Source of the DNA: an uncultured Leifsonia sp.
GTDB lineage: Bacteria > Actinomycetota > Actinomycetes > Actinomycetales > Microbacteriaceae
Reading direction: 5' to 3'
Length of the DNA: 64,000 nucleotides
NCBI RefSeq assembly: GCF_945957465.1
Contig: NZ_CAMFLC010000021.1
Coordinates: 1-64,000 of the forward strand
The stretch's first letter is position 1. Every line of letters begins with the position of its first letter. A model generated the notes under the pieces. That model was not told where the DNA came from and searched no databases. It saw only the letters and a list, made by a program, of their open reading frames with translations. This document shows, in pieces, positions 34,767 through 43,681 of this stretch. A program made the translations under genes and the position numbers.

Positions 34767-35423
34767 ATGCGATCCACCACCCGTCTCGCCGCTGCAGGCA
34801 TCCTCGCCGCCGCCGCGCTCGCGCTCACGGCCTGTTCGTCGAGCGCCGGCTCGTCGACCACCGATACCAGCTCGTCCATGAGCTCCCCGTCGCCGTCGGC
34901 CTCGTCGTCGATGAACCCGGCCGCCGACCTGGTCGGGCCCGGCTGCGCGGCGTACGCCAAGCAGGTGCCGTCGGGTGCCGGCTCGGTGGAGGGCATGGCT
35001 CAGGACCCGGTCGCGACCGCGGCGAGCAACAACCCCCTGCTGACGACTCTCGTCGCGGCCGTGTCCGGCAAGGTCAACCCCAAGGTGAACCTGGTCGACA
35101 CGCTCAACAGCGGCCAGTTCACCGTCTTCGCTCCGGTCGACGACGCGTTCAAGAAGATCGACGCGGCCACGCTGGACAGCCTCAAGACCGATGCGGGCGC
35201 GGCCACGCTGACCAGCATCCTCACCTACCATGTCGTGCCGGGGCAGATCGCGCCGAAGGACATCGTCGGCACCCACAAGACGGTGGAGGGCGGCACGGTC
35301 ACGGTGACCGGGTCGGGCGACTCCCTCAAGGTCAACGACGCGAACGTCATCTGCGGTGGCGTGCACACCGCGAACGCGACCGTGTACCTCATCGACTCGG
35401 TGCTGATGCCCCCGGCCAAGTGA
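34767..35423 (+). CDS. Fasciclin-domain lipoprotein (MPT70/MPT83-like)
   Basis: A 218-residue exported lipoprotein. Lipobox LALTAC with Cys at about residue 23, then a Ser-rich linker, then one FAS1 domain (about 70-218): [24 protein letters not shown] (H1-type motif), [11 protein letters not shown] and the late [11 protein letters not shown]. The paired Cys in GPGCAAY and VICGGVH matches MPT70/83-type secreted proteins. ATG 34767 has AAGGAG 7 nt upstream. It shares a SigK-like promoter pair with the divergent oxidoreductase; no sigK gene is in the window. Confidence 0.93.
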   Translation: MRSTTRLAAAGILAAAALALTACSSSAGSSTTDTSSSMSSPSPSASSSMNPAADLVGPGCAAYAKQVPSGAGSVEGMAQDPVATAASNNPLLTTLVAAVSGKVNPKVNLVDTLNSGQFTVFAPVDDAFKKIDAATLDSLKTDAGAATLTSILTYHVVPGQIAPKDIVGTHKTVEGGTVTVTGSGDSLKVNDANVICGGVHTANATVYLIDSVLMPPAK

Positions 35424-35460
35424 CGACCGACCCGGTGACCTGACCAGGTGCGCCGGGCAC

Positions 35461-35551
35461 GACGGGCACGACGTCGTCGGCTCCGAAGAGGAGCGACGGC
35501 GCCGTGCCCGTTCGCGGCGCCGTGCCCGTTCGCGGCGCCGTGCCCGTTCAC
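35461..35551. repeat. Hairpin plus 18-bp tandem repeats after the fasciclin gene
   Basis: GGCGCCGTGCCCGTTCGC occurs three times in tandem (35498-35551). The first copy also pairs with ACGGGCACG upstream (about 35461-35479), giving a hairpin between two convergent genes. Probable terminator that has expanded. Confidence 0.7.
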
Positions 35552-35552
35552 G

Positions 35553-36473
35553 TCAGGGGAGGCGCCCGTTCGGTGCGGTCTCCGTCGCTGTGTCGTCCCT
35601 CTGCGTCGCGGCCCAGCTGGCCAGCAGCTTCAGCGCGTCCTCCGACGGCGTGCCGGGGTCGGCGGTGTACACGTTGATGCGGAGGCCGGGGTCGGCGGGG
35701 AGTTCGAGCGCTTCGAATGCCAGGTCGAGATCGCCGACGATCGGGTGGTGCACGCGCTTGCGGCCCGTGCGGTGGTACTTCACGTCGTGGCGTGCCCAGC
35801 GCACCCGGAACTCCTCGCTGCGCGTGCTCAGCTCGCCGACCAAGTCGGTGAGGTCTCGGTCGTACGGGTTGCGGCCTGCGGCCGACCGGAGGATCGCGAC
35901 GATGTCGTCGGCTGCGCGTTCCCAGTCCGAATAGAACTGGCGCGCCTTCGGGTTGAGGAACGTGAACCGGGAGTTGTTGGGCGGCTGGACGGTCTCAGCC
36001 ATCAGGTCGAGGTAGAGCGCGCGGCCGAGCTCGTTGGCGGCCAGCACGTCGCCGCGGTCGTTGCGCACCCAGGCCGGCGCACCGGTGATCGCGTCGATGA
36101 CGCGCTGGAGGCTGGGCCGCACCGTCTGCGGGCTGCGCCTGCGACGGGCGCGCGGCGCCACCACTGCGGCTCGGGCGAGGTCGTACAGGTGGGCGGTCTC
36201 CGCGTCGTTGAGCTGGAGCGCCCGGGCCAGCGCCTCCAGCACGCTGTCGGACGCGCCGGACAGATTCCCGCGCTCGAGGCGCGTGTAGTAGTCGACGCTC
36301 ACGCCGGCGAGCATCGCGACCTCTTCGCGGCGCAGCCCCGACACGCGGCGGTTGCCGCCGTAGGCGGGGAGGCCCGCCTGCTCCGGCGTGATCCGGGCGC
36401 GACGGGAGGTCAGGAACTCCCGCACGTCGTCGTTGGTCCTGGCGGGATCGTCGGTCGTGCCCGGATCGCTCAT
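35553..36473 (-). CDS. XRE regulator with MmyB-like ligand domain
   Basis: A 306-residue regulator. The N-terminal XRE HTH (about 30-90) contains RRVSGLRREEVAMLAGVSVD and YYTRLERG, the signature of this group. The C-terminal MmyB-like domain (about 110-300) has APAWVRNDRGDVLAANELGR and FRVRWARHDVKYH. In known pairs such regulators control a divergent oxidoreductase; here the divergent gene is an aldo-keto reductase, with an 8-bp inverted repeat between them. Confidence 0.92.
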   Translation of the reverse strand: MSDPGTTDDPARTNDDVREFLTSRRARITPEQAGLPAYGGNRRVSGLRREEVAMLAGVSVDYYTRLERGNLSGASDSVLEALARALQLNDAETAHLYDLARAAVVAPRARRRRSPQTVRPSLQRVIDAITGAPAWVRNDRGDVLAANELGRALYLDLMAETVQPPNNSRFTFLNPKARQFYSDWERAADDIVAILRSAAGRNPYDRDLTDLVGELSTRSEEFRVRWARHDVKYHRTGRKRVHHPIVGDLDLAFEALELPADPGLRINVYTADPGTPSEDALKLLASWAATQRDDTATETAPNGRLP

Positions 36474-36514
36474 ACTCCGACGCTACGCCGCCCGCGCCCG
36501 CTGAGGGGGGCACT

Positions 36515-36539
36515 GGCACGGCCTCCCAGGCGCCGTGCC
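36515..36539. promoter_or_regulatory. Candidate operator between XRE regulator and reductase
   Basis: Perfect inverted repeat GGCACGGC (36515-36522) and GCCGTGCC (36532-36539) with a 9-bp spacer, 20 bp before the reductase start codon. Confidence 0.55.
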
Positions 36540-36559
36540 GCGCGTCTAGCGTGTGACGC

Positions 36560-37447
36560 ATGACCATCGAACTCATTCTCAACAACGGCGTCACGATGCC
36601 CGCGCTCGGGCTCGGCGTCTTCCAGAGCCCGCCGGAGGAGACCACCGCCGCCGTGGTGGCGGCGCTCGCGACCGGGTACCGGCACATCGATTCCGCGGCC
36701 GCCTACGGCAATGAGCGGGAGGTCGGCGAGGGGATCCGCCGGTCCGGTCTCGACCGCTCCGAGGTCTTCGTCGAGACCAAGGTGTGGGTGTCGGACTACG
36801 GCTACGACGAGACCCTGCACGCCTGGGAGAAGGCGTCGGGCAAGCTCGGGATCGAGCAGCTCGACCTGCTGATCCTGCACCAGCCGGCGACCGACCGCTT
36901 CGAGAAGACGATCGCGGCGTACCGGGCGCTGGAGACGCTGCTCGCCGATGGGAAGGTGCGGGCCATCGGCGTCAGCAACTTCCTGCCGCACCACCTGGAC
37001 CGCCTCCTGGCCGAGACCTCCGTCGTGCCGGCGGTCAACCAGGTCGAGCTGCACCCGTACTTCACGCAGCCGGACGTTCAGGCGACGGATGCGGAGCACG
37101 GGATCGTGACCCAGGCGTGGTCGCCGATCGGCGGGATCACGTTCTACCCGGGCTGGGGCGAGCAGCGCCGCAACGTGATGGAGGACCCGGTGCTCGCCGA
37201 GCTCGGAACCGCCCACGGCAAGACGCCGGCGCAGGTCATGTTGCGCTGGCACCTGCAGCAGGGCCGCTCGGCCATCCCGAAGTCGGTGAACCCCGGTCGC
37301 ATCGCCGAGAACTTCGACGTCTTCGACTTCGAACTGAGCGACGCCGAGCTCGCCCGCGTCGACGCCCTCGACGCCGGGGTGCGCAACGGCCCCGACCCCG
37401 ACGTGCCGCGCCCGGAGCGCTTCGCGATGCCGATCCCGGAGGCGTGA
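36560..37447 (+). CDS. Aldo-keto reductase (2,5-diketogluconate reductase type)
   Basis: NADPH-linked barrel enzyme of 295 residues. The tetrad is visible: HIDSAAAYGNE (Asp, Tyr), VETKVW (Lys) and LLILHQPATD (His). GVSNFLPHHLDRLL and QVELHPYFTQ are AKR5-type blocks, and IPKSVNPGRIAENFDVFDF is the C-terminal NADPH phosphate loop. Reduces aldehydes or keto-sugars. Probably controlled by the divergent XRE/MmyB regulator. Confidence 0.93.
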   Translation: MTIELILNNGVTMPALGLGVFQSPPEETTAAVVAALATGYRHIDSAAAYGNEREVGEGIRRSGLDRSEVFVETKVWVSDYGYDETLHAWEKASGKLGIEQLDLLILHQPATDRFEKTIAAYRALETLLADGKVRAIGVSNFLPHHLDRLLAETSVVPAVNQVELHPYFTQPDVQATDAEHGIVTQAWSPIGGITFYPGWGEQRRNVMEDPVLAELGTAHGKTPAQVMLRWHLQQGRSAIPKSVNPGRIAENFDVFDFELSDAELARVDALDAGVRNGPDPDVPRPERFAMPIPEA

Positions 37448-37542
37448 GGCAAGCCTCGAACGGGCCGTCGCGGCGCGTGACGTCCGGGTCGGAAGCATCA
37501 CATATCACGGGCCTCGCGTCGCCCTGGCCCCTTCCGCACGTC

Positions 37543-37548
37543 TACACT
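37543..37548 (+). promoter_or_regulatory. -10 element, leaderless start
   Basis: TACACT lies 7 nt before the GTG at 37556, the same arrangement as at 12890 for the TetR gene. Confidence 0.45.
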
Positions 37549-37555
37549 CGGCCTC

Positions 37556-37960
37556 GTGGTCAGGAAGCACCGCGGTTCCGCGGATACTCAGGCCGCCGTC
37601 GACCGGTACGAGTACGTGCTGGCGGCAGGCCAGCCCGATCAGCTCTACCGTGTGCACGCGGAGGCGTTCGCCGCGCTGAGCGACGAGCAGCGGGCGGACC
37701 TGCGCTCCCGGCTCTCCGGCGAGATCGCCGTGCAGGCCGACAGGCCCATCGACGACCGGCCGGAGACCTTGGCCCGGGTGTCGACCGACCTGGAGACCGC
37801 GCGGCCGGGCAACCTCGCGCGGGTTCTCGGACCGCTGGTGCCGGTCGTCGCGGCCCTCGTCATGTCCTCCCCTCTGGCGATCGCGCTGTTCCCGTACGAC
37901 TACGCCGCGGGCACCGAACAATGGGCGACAGGAGCGGAGGAGGACGGGGAGCTCTTCTGA
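37556..37960 (+). CDS. Hypothetical protein with one membrane segment
   Basis: A 134-residue protein, not recognised as a named family. Residues 10-75 are hydrophilic and helical (AAVDRYEYVLAAGQPDQLYR, then FAALSDEQRADLRSRL). A membrane helix follows (about 88-112, VLGPLVPVVAALVMSSPLAI) and an acidic tail. The DEQRADLRSRL stretch recalls small actinobacterial proteins beside stress genes. GTG start 37556 fits a leaderless promoter. Confidence 0.6.
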   Translation: MVRKHRGSADTQAAVDRYEYVLAAGQPDQLYRVHAEAFAALSDEQRADLRSRLSGEIAVQADRPIDDRPETLARVSTDLETARPGNLARVLGPLVPVVAALVMSSPLAIALFPYDYAAGTEQWATGAEEDGELF

Positions 37961-38123
37961 GCCGGCGCGGCGGATCCCCACGCGGATTGGGGGGTTCTCC
38001 TCACTTACGGTTCGCGGGCGGCCCAGGTTGCGGGGTGTCCCGTATACCCGAGCGGTCGCCGCTCGGAGCAGTCTGGCTCGCGGCGGCGCGCACCGTGCGC
38101 CGGAACCAGAAGGAGACCCCGAC

Positions 38124-39344
38124 ATGTCCATCACCGCACCGCGCCCCGGAACCGACCGGAGCGGCGACTCCGCCGCCGTCCGGCCGTTCCGCGTGGACGT
38201 CCCCCAGGCCGACCTCGACGACCTGAAGCATCGGCTGCGCCGGACCCGGCTCCCCGAGCGCGAGACCGTCGACGACAGCTCGCAAGGCGTGCGGCTGCAG
38301 GTCGTGAACGATCTGCTCGCCTACTGGCGCGACGAGCATGACTGGCGCGGCGTGGAGGCCCGGCTCAACAGCCTCCCCCAGTTCGTCACCGAGATCGACG
38401 GGCTCGACATCCATTTCATCCACGTGAGGTCGCGGCACGAGGGGGCGCTTCCGCTGATCGTGACGCACGGCTGGCCGGGCTCGATCATCGAGCAGCTCAA
38501 GATCGTCGGCCCGCTCACCGACCCGACGATGTACGGCGCGAGTGCGGAGGACGCCTTCGACCTCGTGATCCCGTCGCTGCCGGGGCACGGATTCTCGGCC
38601 AAGCCCGACACGCCGGGCTGGGACCCGATCCGCATCGCCCGGGCCTGGGCGGAGCTGATGCGGCGCCTGGGCTACGACCGCTACGTCGCCCAGGGCGGCG
38701 ACTGGGGCAACGCCGTCACCGAGCAACTCGCGCTGCTGAAGCCGGAGGGACTGGTCGGCATCCACACCAACATGCCCGCCACGGTGCCCGACGAGATCCA
38801 GGCCGCCCTCGACGCGCACGAGGCGCCACCGGCCGACCTCGATGCCGAGGAGCGCTACGCCTGGGACCAGCTGGCGTTCTTCTACGCGCACGGTCTCGCC
38901 TACGCGCAGGAGATGGGGGGCCGGCCGCAGACGCTGTACGCGCTCGCCGACTCGCCCATCGGGCTGGCCGCGTGGATGCTCGACCACGACGCCCGCAGCT
39001 ACGACCTGATCGCACGCGTCTTCGCAGGGGAGGCCGAGGGCCTGACGCGCGACGACATCCTCGACAACGTGTCGCTGTACTGGCTCACCAACACGGCGGT
39101 CTCGTCCGCGCGCCTCTATTGGGAGAGCAAGCTCGCGTTCTTCGCACCGAAGGGCGTGCAGCTGCCGACCGGGGTGAGCGTGTTCCCGGACGAGATCTAC
39201 GCCGCGCCGCGGAGTTGGGCGACACGCGCGTACCCGCAGCTGATCCACTTCAACCGGCTCGAGAAGGGCGGCCATTTCGCGGCGTGGGAGCAGCCGGAGC
39301 TGTTCTCGCAGGAGGTCCGGGCGACGTTCCGGTCGCTGCGATGA
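38124..39344 (+). CDS. Epoxide hydrolase (juvenile-hormone type)
   Basis: A 406-residue alpha/beta-hydrolase. The N-terminal EHN domain (about 15-120) starts PFRVDVPQADLDDLKHRL; the oxyanion HGWPGS motif follows at about 115-120, nucleophile Asp in QGGDWGNAV (about 195) and catalytic His in KGGHFAAWEQPE near the end. Hydrolyses epoxides to diols. ATG 38124 is preceded by AGAAGGAG. It overlaps the next hydrolase by ATGA, forming a three-gene operon with a thioredoxin-like gene. Confidence 0.94.
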   Translation: MSITAPRPGTDRSGDSAAVRPFRVDVPQADLDDLKHRLRRTRLPERETVDDSSQGVRLQVVNDLLAYWRDEHDWRGVEARLNSLPQFVTEIDGLDIHFIHVRSRHEGALPLIVTHGWPGSIIEQLKIVGPLTDPTMYGASAEDAFDLVIPSLPGHGFSAKPDTPGWDPIRIARAWAELMRRLGYDRYVAQGGDWGNAVTEQLALLKPEGLVGIHTNMPATVPDEIQAALDAHEAPPADLDAEERYAWDQLAFFYAHGLAYAQEMGGRPQTLYALADSPIGLAAWMLDHDARSYDLIARVFAGEAEGLTRDDILDNVSLYWLTNTAVSSARLYWESKLAFFAPKGVQLPTGVSVFPDEIYAAPRSWATRAYPQLIHFNRLEKGGHFAAWEQPELFSQEVRATFRSLR

Positions 39345-40303
39345 GCGACGCCGCGGAGGGTCTCGCGCACGTCGAGGCGGGCGAGCTCGACATCGAGTTC
39401 ACCGACGTCGGGCCCCGCTACGGCGCAGCAGTGCTGCTGCTGCACGGCTGGCCGTACGATCTCCACAGCTTCGATGACGCCGGCGCGCTGCTCGCAGCGC
39501 GCGGCTACCGTGTGCTCGCGCCGAATCTACGCGGGTACGGCGGCACGCGCTTTCTGTCGAGCGATGCGGTGCGCAACGGCGAGCAGGCGGTGTTCGCGAC
39601 CGATGCGCTGGCGTTCCTCGACGCGCTCGGCGTGGGCGATGCCGTGGTGGCCGGGTTCGACTGGGGCGCGCGGACCGCCAACGTCCTCACGGCGCTCTGG
39701 CCGCGGCGCTTCCGGGGCCAGGTGTCCGTCAGCGGATACCTGATCGGCAGCCAGGCGGTGAACGCCGAGCCCCTGCCTCCCGCCGCCGAGCTGTCCTGGT
39801 GGTACCAGTTCTACTTCGCGACCGAGCGGGGGAGGCTCGGCTACGACCGCAACCGCGACGAGTTCGCGCGGCTCATCTGGCGCACCGCCTCACCGGAGTG
39901 GGACTTCGACGACGACACCTTTGAGCGCACCGCCGCCTCGTTCGCCAACCCCGACCACGTCGAGATCGTCATCCACAACTATCGGTGGCGTCTGGGCCTG
40001 GCCGACGGGGTGCCGGCACTCGCCGAGCTGGAGGGGCGGCTGGCCGCACGCCCGGCGACCGCCGTGCCGACGATCACGATGGAGGGCGACGCCAACGGCG
40101 CACCGCATCCCCCGGCCGCGGCGTACCGCGACCGGTTCACCGGGCCCTACGAGCACCGCGAGGTCGGCGGCGGGATCGGTCACAACCTTCCGCAGGAGGC
40201 GCCGCGCGCGTTCGCGGACGCGGTCGTCGACGTCGACCGGCTGGCGGAGCAGAACATGCGGAGCGGCCCCGGATCGCTTCAGGAGGTGCGGCATCGTGGC
40301 TGA
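39341..40303 (+). CDS. Alpha/beta-hydrolase (haloalkane dehalogenase / epoxide hydrolase-like)
   Basis: A 320-residue hydrolase. Oxyanion motif LLLHGWPYDLHSF (about 33), nucleophile elbow VVAGFDWGARTA with Asp, and final His in GGGIGHNLPQEAP. The Asp nucleophile plus W next to it is the pattern of epoxide hydrolases and dehalogenases. Start ATG overlaps the epoxide-hydrolase stop (ATGA); its own end overlaps the next gene by 8 nt, so translation is coupled. Likely works on the same class of xenobiotic or epoxide substrate. Confidence 0.9.
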   Translation: MSDAAEGLAHVEAGELDIEFTDVGPRYGAAVLLLHGWPYDLHSFDDAGALLAARGYRVLAPNLRGYGGTRFLSSDAVRNGEQAVFATDALAFLDALGVGDAVVAGFDWGARTANVLTALWPRRFRGQVSVSGYLIGSQAVNAEPLPPAAELSWWYQFYFATERGRLGYDRNRDEFARLIWRTASPEWDFDDDTFERTAASFANPDHVEIVIHNYRWRLGLADGVPALAELEGRLAARPATAVPTITMEGDANGAPHPPAAAYRDRFTGPYEHREVGGGIGHNLPQEAPRAFADAVVDVDRLAEQNMRSGPGSLQEVRHRG

Positions 40304-41333
40304 GGCGACGGGGCGGCGACCCTTCCGTTCGATCCTGCACCGGCAGCCGGACGAGCGCGACCGCCTCCCCGACGAGGGGGCGCTGCCGCCGCTCAGCAGG
40401 GCGACTGCATGGCTCAACTCGCCGCCGCTGACTCCCGAGGTCGTTCGCGGCCGGGTCGTGCTGGTCGACTTCTGGACGTTCACCTTCGTGAACTGGTTGC
40501 GCACCGCGCCCTACCTGCGCGCCTGGCATGCGAAGTACGCGGGGGCCGGGCTCACCGTGATCGGTGTGCACACCCCCGAGTTCGGCTTCGAACACGACCT
40601 CCCGACCGTGACCGAGCGGGTGCGGCAGCTCGGGATCGCCTACCCGGTGGCGGTGGACAGCGACTACGGCATCTGGGGCGACTTCGCCAACCAATACTGG
40701 CCGGCGCTCTACCTCGCGGACGCGTCGGGGCGGCTGCGCCACCACCACTTCGGCGAGGGCGAGTACGTGATGACCGAGATGGTGGTGCAACAGCTGCTGC
40801 TGGAGGCCGGCGCGGCCGACGTCGACGCCGATCTGGTCTCGCCGTCTCCGAGCGGGCTGGAGGCGGCTGCCGACTGGGGAACGCTGCGGTCGCCGGAGAC
40901 CTACCTCGGCTACGGTCAGAGCAGCGGATTCGCGTCGGAGGATGCCCGCTTCTACGACGTCTCGCACGACTACGCCGGCGGTGGCCGGCTGGGTCTCAAC
41001 GAGTGGGACCTGTCGGGTGGGTGGACGCAGAGGCGGGACGCGGCCGTGCTCGACGGGACCGGCGGCCGGATCGCGTTCGCCTTCCACGCGCGGGACGTCA
41101 ACCTGGTCATGGGACCGCCGCCGGGCGGCGACCCGGTGCCGTTCCGCGTGCTCCTCGACGGGAGACCGCCGGTCGACGCACGCGGAACGGACGTCGACGC
41201 GGACGGCCGCGGGCTGCTGGATGAGCAGAACACGTATCAGCTGCTCCGCCAGCACGACCGGATCGAGACGCGGCTCTTCGAGCTCGAGTTCGAGGCGCCC
41301 GGCGCAGAGGCGTACTGCTTCACGTTCGGGTGA
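40296..41333 (+). CDS. DipZ-type thioredoxin-like protein lacking the CxxC
   Basis: A 345-residue protein matching the C-terminal half of DipZ/CcdA-fusion redox proteins: an AhpC/TlpA-like thioredoxin fold (about 30-180) and a carbohydrate-binding-like domain (about 190-345). The family active site, usually TCINC before the RT-PYL block, reads TFVNW (F64, W67) within FWTFTFVNWLRTAPYL, so both redox Cys are gone. The remaining fold is well kept (VIGVHTPEFGFEHD, WPALYLADASGRLRHHHFGE). No signal peptide or membrane part. GTG 40296 has AGGAGG 9 nt upstream. It may have turned into a binding protein; disulfide activity is unlikely. Confidence 0.88.
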   Translation: MAEATGRRPFRSILHRQPDERDRLPDEGALPPLSRATAWLNSPPLTPEVVRGRVVLVDFWTFTFVNWLRTAPYLRAWHAKYAGAGLTVIGVHTPEFGFEHDLPTVTERVRQLGIAYPVAVDSDYGIWGDFANQYWPALYLADASGRLRHHHFGEGEYVMTEMVVQQLLLEAGAADVDADLVSPSPSGLEAAADWGTLRSPETYLGYGQSSGFASEDARFYDVSHDYAGGGRLGLNEWDLSGGWTQRRDAAVLDGTGGRIAFAFHARDVNLVMGPPPGGDPVPFRVLLDGRPPVDARGTDVDADGRGLLDEQNTYQLLRQHDRIETRLFELEFEAPGAEAYCFTFG

Positions 41334-41340
41334 CGGCCTC

Positions 41341-41378
41341 CGGCCTCACGGCACCGGCCTCACGGCACCGGCCTCGCG
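41341..41378 (+). repeat. Short tandem repeat between convergent genes
   Basis: CGGCCTCACGGCAC occurs twice and then in part, in the 51-bp gap between the thioredoxin-like gene and the luxR-type gene. Confidence 0.6.
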
Positions 41379-41384
41379 CCCTGG

Positions 41385-42290
41385 CTAGACGACACCGTGC
41401 CGCAGAGCGAACGCCGTCGCCTCGCTCCGGCGGGCGACGCCGATCTTGCGGTACAGCGACGTGATGTGACGCTCGACGGTGCGGTCGCTCAGCCAGAGCA
41501 CGCCGGCGATCTCCTTGTTGCTGAGGCCCTGGGCGAGCAGTCCGAGCACCTCGACCTCGCGCCTCGTGAGCGCGGCGGACGACGACCGGCCGTCGCCGCC
41601 CGTCGCCTGGCCCGGTGCCGTCTCCCGCTGCTTCCCGGACGCGGGCTCGGGCTCTGCCTCCTGCGCCGCCTCGTGCGCCGCCTCGCGCAGGTACCGAGCC
41701 AGGCCGGAGAGCTCGGGAGCCACCTCGTCCACCAGCGAGCGCAGGAGCCTGCGCTGATGATGGAGGGCCTGCTCGGCCGCCCGCCGCGCGTCCGTCTCCC
41801 GGGCGAGGCGCCGGGCGGTGTGGATCGCGATGGCTGCCTGCCCGACCGCCACGCGCAGCAGCTGCGTCTCGATCGCGGTCGGAAAGTCGGCGCGTGGCGC
41901 CGACACCACGACGGTTCCCGAGCCCCACGGAAGGGCGAGTGGGAGGGTGGCCGCACGGCCGGTGCCTGTGCCGCCGAGCGGACGGCTCTCGAGTGCGCCG
42001 TCCCCCCGATCGGGAGTCGCGAGTTCCAACAGCCCTGTGGGGGGCCGGGGGCCCGACGGTCGCCAGACCTCGAGGGTCTCGTCGTCGCCGTCATCGAAGC
42101 GTGCGTAGGCGCCGTCGAGCTGGAGCACGCCGAACAGCACGCTGAGCAGGCCCGTCGCGATCTCGCGCGGCTCGTGGTCGACCCACAACGCGGGGAGGGC
42201 GAGCAGGGCGCTCAGATCGCGCAGCCAGCGACGCGTGTCGACGGAGGGGTCGTCGTCGGGCAGCCCGCCCGGTCCCGGTCGCTCCGTCAT
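41385..42290 (-). CDS. LuxR-type regulator with GAF-like input
   Basis: A 301-residue regulator. The N-terminal part (about 25-190) looks GAF-like (LSALLALPALWVDHEPREIA, PLALPWGSGTVVVSAPRADF, and a helix RVAVGQAAIAIHTARRLARE). The C-terminal LuxR HTH (about 235-295) reads LTRREVEVLGLLAQGLSNKEIAGVLWLSDRTVERHITSLY. ATG 42290 has GGAGGG upstream. The MEDS-domain gene ends 29 bp before it on the same strand, suggesting a sensor/regulator pair. Target genes are unknown. Confidence 0.88.
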   Translation of the reverse strand: MTERPGPGGLPDDDPSVDTRRWLRDLSALLALPALWVDHEPREIATGLLSVLFGVLQLDGAYARFDDGDDETLEVWRPSGPRPPTGLLELATPDRGDGALESRPLGGTGTGRAATLPLALPWGSGTVVVSAPRADFPTAIETQLLRVAVGQAAIAIHTARRLARETDARRAAEQALHHQRRLLRSLVDEVAPELSGLARYLREAAHEAAQEAEPEPASGKQRETAPGQATGGDGRSSSAALTRREVEVLGLLAQGLSNKEIAGVLWLSDRTVERHITSLYRKIGVARRSEATAFALRHGVV

Positions 42291-42319
42291 GTCGCCCTCC
42301 GCCGCCGACCCGGCCATCG

Positions 42320-42952
42320 CTACCGGGCGGCGCCTGCCGAGCGCTCCGCGAGGAACTGCGACGGGGCGACGAAGAAGGGATTCTCCTGCAGCATCCCGCC
42401 GAGATACACCAGCGGGTGCGTTCGCAGGATGTCGAGGATGAAGGTGCCGTCGAACTGCGATGTGTCGTACGAGCAGATGACCACGTGCTCGTGCCGCGCG
42501 TGGATGAAATTGGCGCGCGCCTCGAACTCGATGAGCTGGTCGGCGGCGTCGTCGCGTCCGGCGGCCCACCCCATGTCGGCGAGCATCCGGATGCGCGGGG
42601 AGGGCTGTGCGATGAGCATCCGGTCGAGCAGGTCGAGCATCGCGGACTGGTCGAACCGCCCGCCGCGCAGATACGTGTCCGTCCAGGTCCGCACGTCGCA
42701 GCGGTGCTGTTCGAGCAGCGCAGCGGCGTCGAAGCCGAGGTGCCGCAGCCGGTTGACGGGCGCCGCGGCCTCGGCTGCGTCCACCAGATACAGCAGCCGG
42801 TCGCCCTCGTCGACGCCCTGCCGGACGAACGCGTCGAGCACACGATCGTCGACGTCGTGCCCGTTCACGAAGGCGCAGACGTGGCGGTAGCGGTCGAGTA
42901 CACCACTGGCGAAGGTCGCGGGTGCACTCGCAGCCCGATCGTCTTCCACCAT
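42320..42952 (-). CDS. MEDS-domain (DcmR-like) sensor protein
   Basis: A 210-residue single-domain protein of the MEDS family, found as the input half of DcmR and some regulators, with a RecA/KaiC-like core. Signature parts: HVCAFVNGHDVDDRVLDAFV, GDRLLYLVDAAEAA, GRFDQSAMLDLLD and the late HVVICSYDTSQFDGTFILDILRTHP. Ligand in DcmR systems is thought to be a small organic molecule. No DNA-binding part; the LuxR gene downstream probably supplies it. Confidence 0.88.
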   Translation of the reverse strand: MVEDDRAASAPATFASGVLDRYRHVCAFVNGHDVDDRVLDAFVRQGVDEGDRLLYLVDAAEAAAPVNRLRHLGFDAAALLEQHRCDVRTWTDTYLRGGRFDQSAMLDLLDRMLIAQPSPRIRMLADMGWAAGRDDAADQLIEFEARANFIHARHEHVVICSYDTSQFDGTFILDILRTHPLVYLGGMLQENPFFVAPSQFLAERSAGAAR

Positions 42953-43047
42953 GTCGTCTCTCGATCTGCGAACCCGGGGCCGAGGCTAGCGCAGCCCGGT
43001 CGCAGCGCACAACGAGACCGAGCGGTCGGCCCCGCCGAGGACGGCAG

Positions 43048-43596
43048 TCAGGCCTCCTGGCGCGCTCGGAACGCGATCATGTTCATCCGGTTTCCGCAGC
43101 GCACGCTGCAGAACCGCTTGGACCCGTTGCGGGAGAGGTCGAGCAGCAGGCCGTCGCAGTCGTCGGCCGCGCAGCTGCGCAGCCGGTCGTTCTCGTTCGA
43201 CCGGATCACGTCGACGAGCGCGAGGGCGATCTCGACCCGGATGCGCTCCGCGAGAGGCGCGTCGAGGGCGGTCGCGTGCAGGTGCCAGTCGAATCCGTCG
43301 TGACGCATCAGGTAGGGGGAGGCGTGCGCGTCTGCGAGCATCGCGTTGACCTCCGCCACCGCCTCGTCGCGTGGCAGCGTCCAGGCGCGCCGCAGCCGCT
43401 CGCGGGTCGCGTGCACCTGGCGCAGTTCCTCCTCGTCGCCGTCGATGCGCCCGGAGTACTGGTTCTCGTGCAGGAGCGCCGCGAGGAGCTCGGGTGTGGC
43501 GAGCTCGTCGGTGCCGCTGCGCGAGGCGCTCGGCACGGTGTTGCAGAGCTCGACCGCGAACCGGAGGGCCTCCTCCGCGTCAGGGGCGAAATGCAA
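43048..43596 (-). CDS. CGNR zinc-finger (ABATE) regulator
   Basis: A 182-residue regulator. The N-terminal ABATE stress-sensing domain (about 5-110) starts AVELCNTVP. The C-terminal CGNR zinc finger (about 135-175) shows C-x4-C (CAADDC) and CSVRCGNRMNMIAFRAR. ABATE/CGNR proteins are putative stress-responsive transcription factors. It is divergent from an EamA exporter; an inverted repeat lies between them (GTCAGGA 43626-43632, TCCTGAC 43649-43655). Confidence 0.92.
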   Translation of the reverse strand: MHFAPDAEEALRFAVELCNTVPSASRSGTDELATPELLAALLHENQYSGRIDGDEEELRQVHATRERLRRAWTLPRDEAVAEVNAMLADAHASPYLMRHDGFDWHLHATALDAPLAERIRVEIALALVDVIRSNENDRLRSCAADDCDGLLLDLSRNGSKRFCSVRCGNRMNMIAFRARQEA

Positions 43597-43625
43597 GTTG
43601 ACTCCTTACGTTTCCGAGTACTAGC

Positions 43626-43655
43626 GTCAGGATCATAACGCACGACACTCCTGAC
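43626..43655. promoter_or_regulatory. Candidate operator between CGNR regulator and EamA exporter
   Basis: Perfect 7-bp inverted repeat GTCAGGA/TCCTGAC with a 16-bp spacer, midway in the divergent gap. Confidence 0.5.
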
Positions 43656-43681
43656 ATTCCGAACTCGACAGGCGGCTGCCC

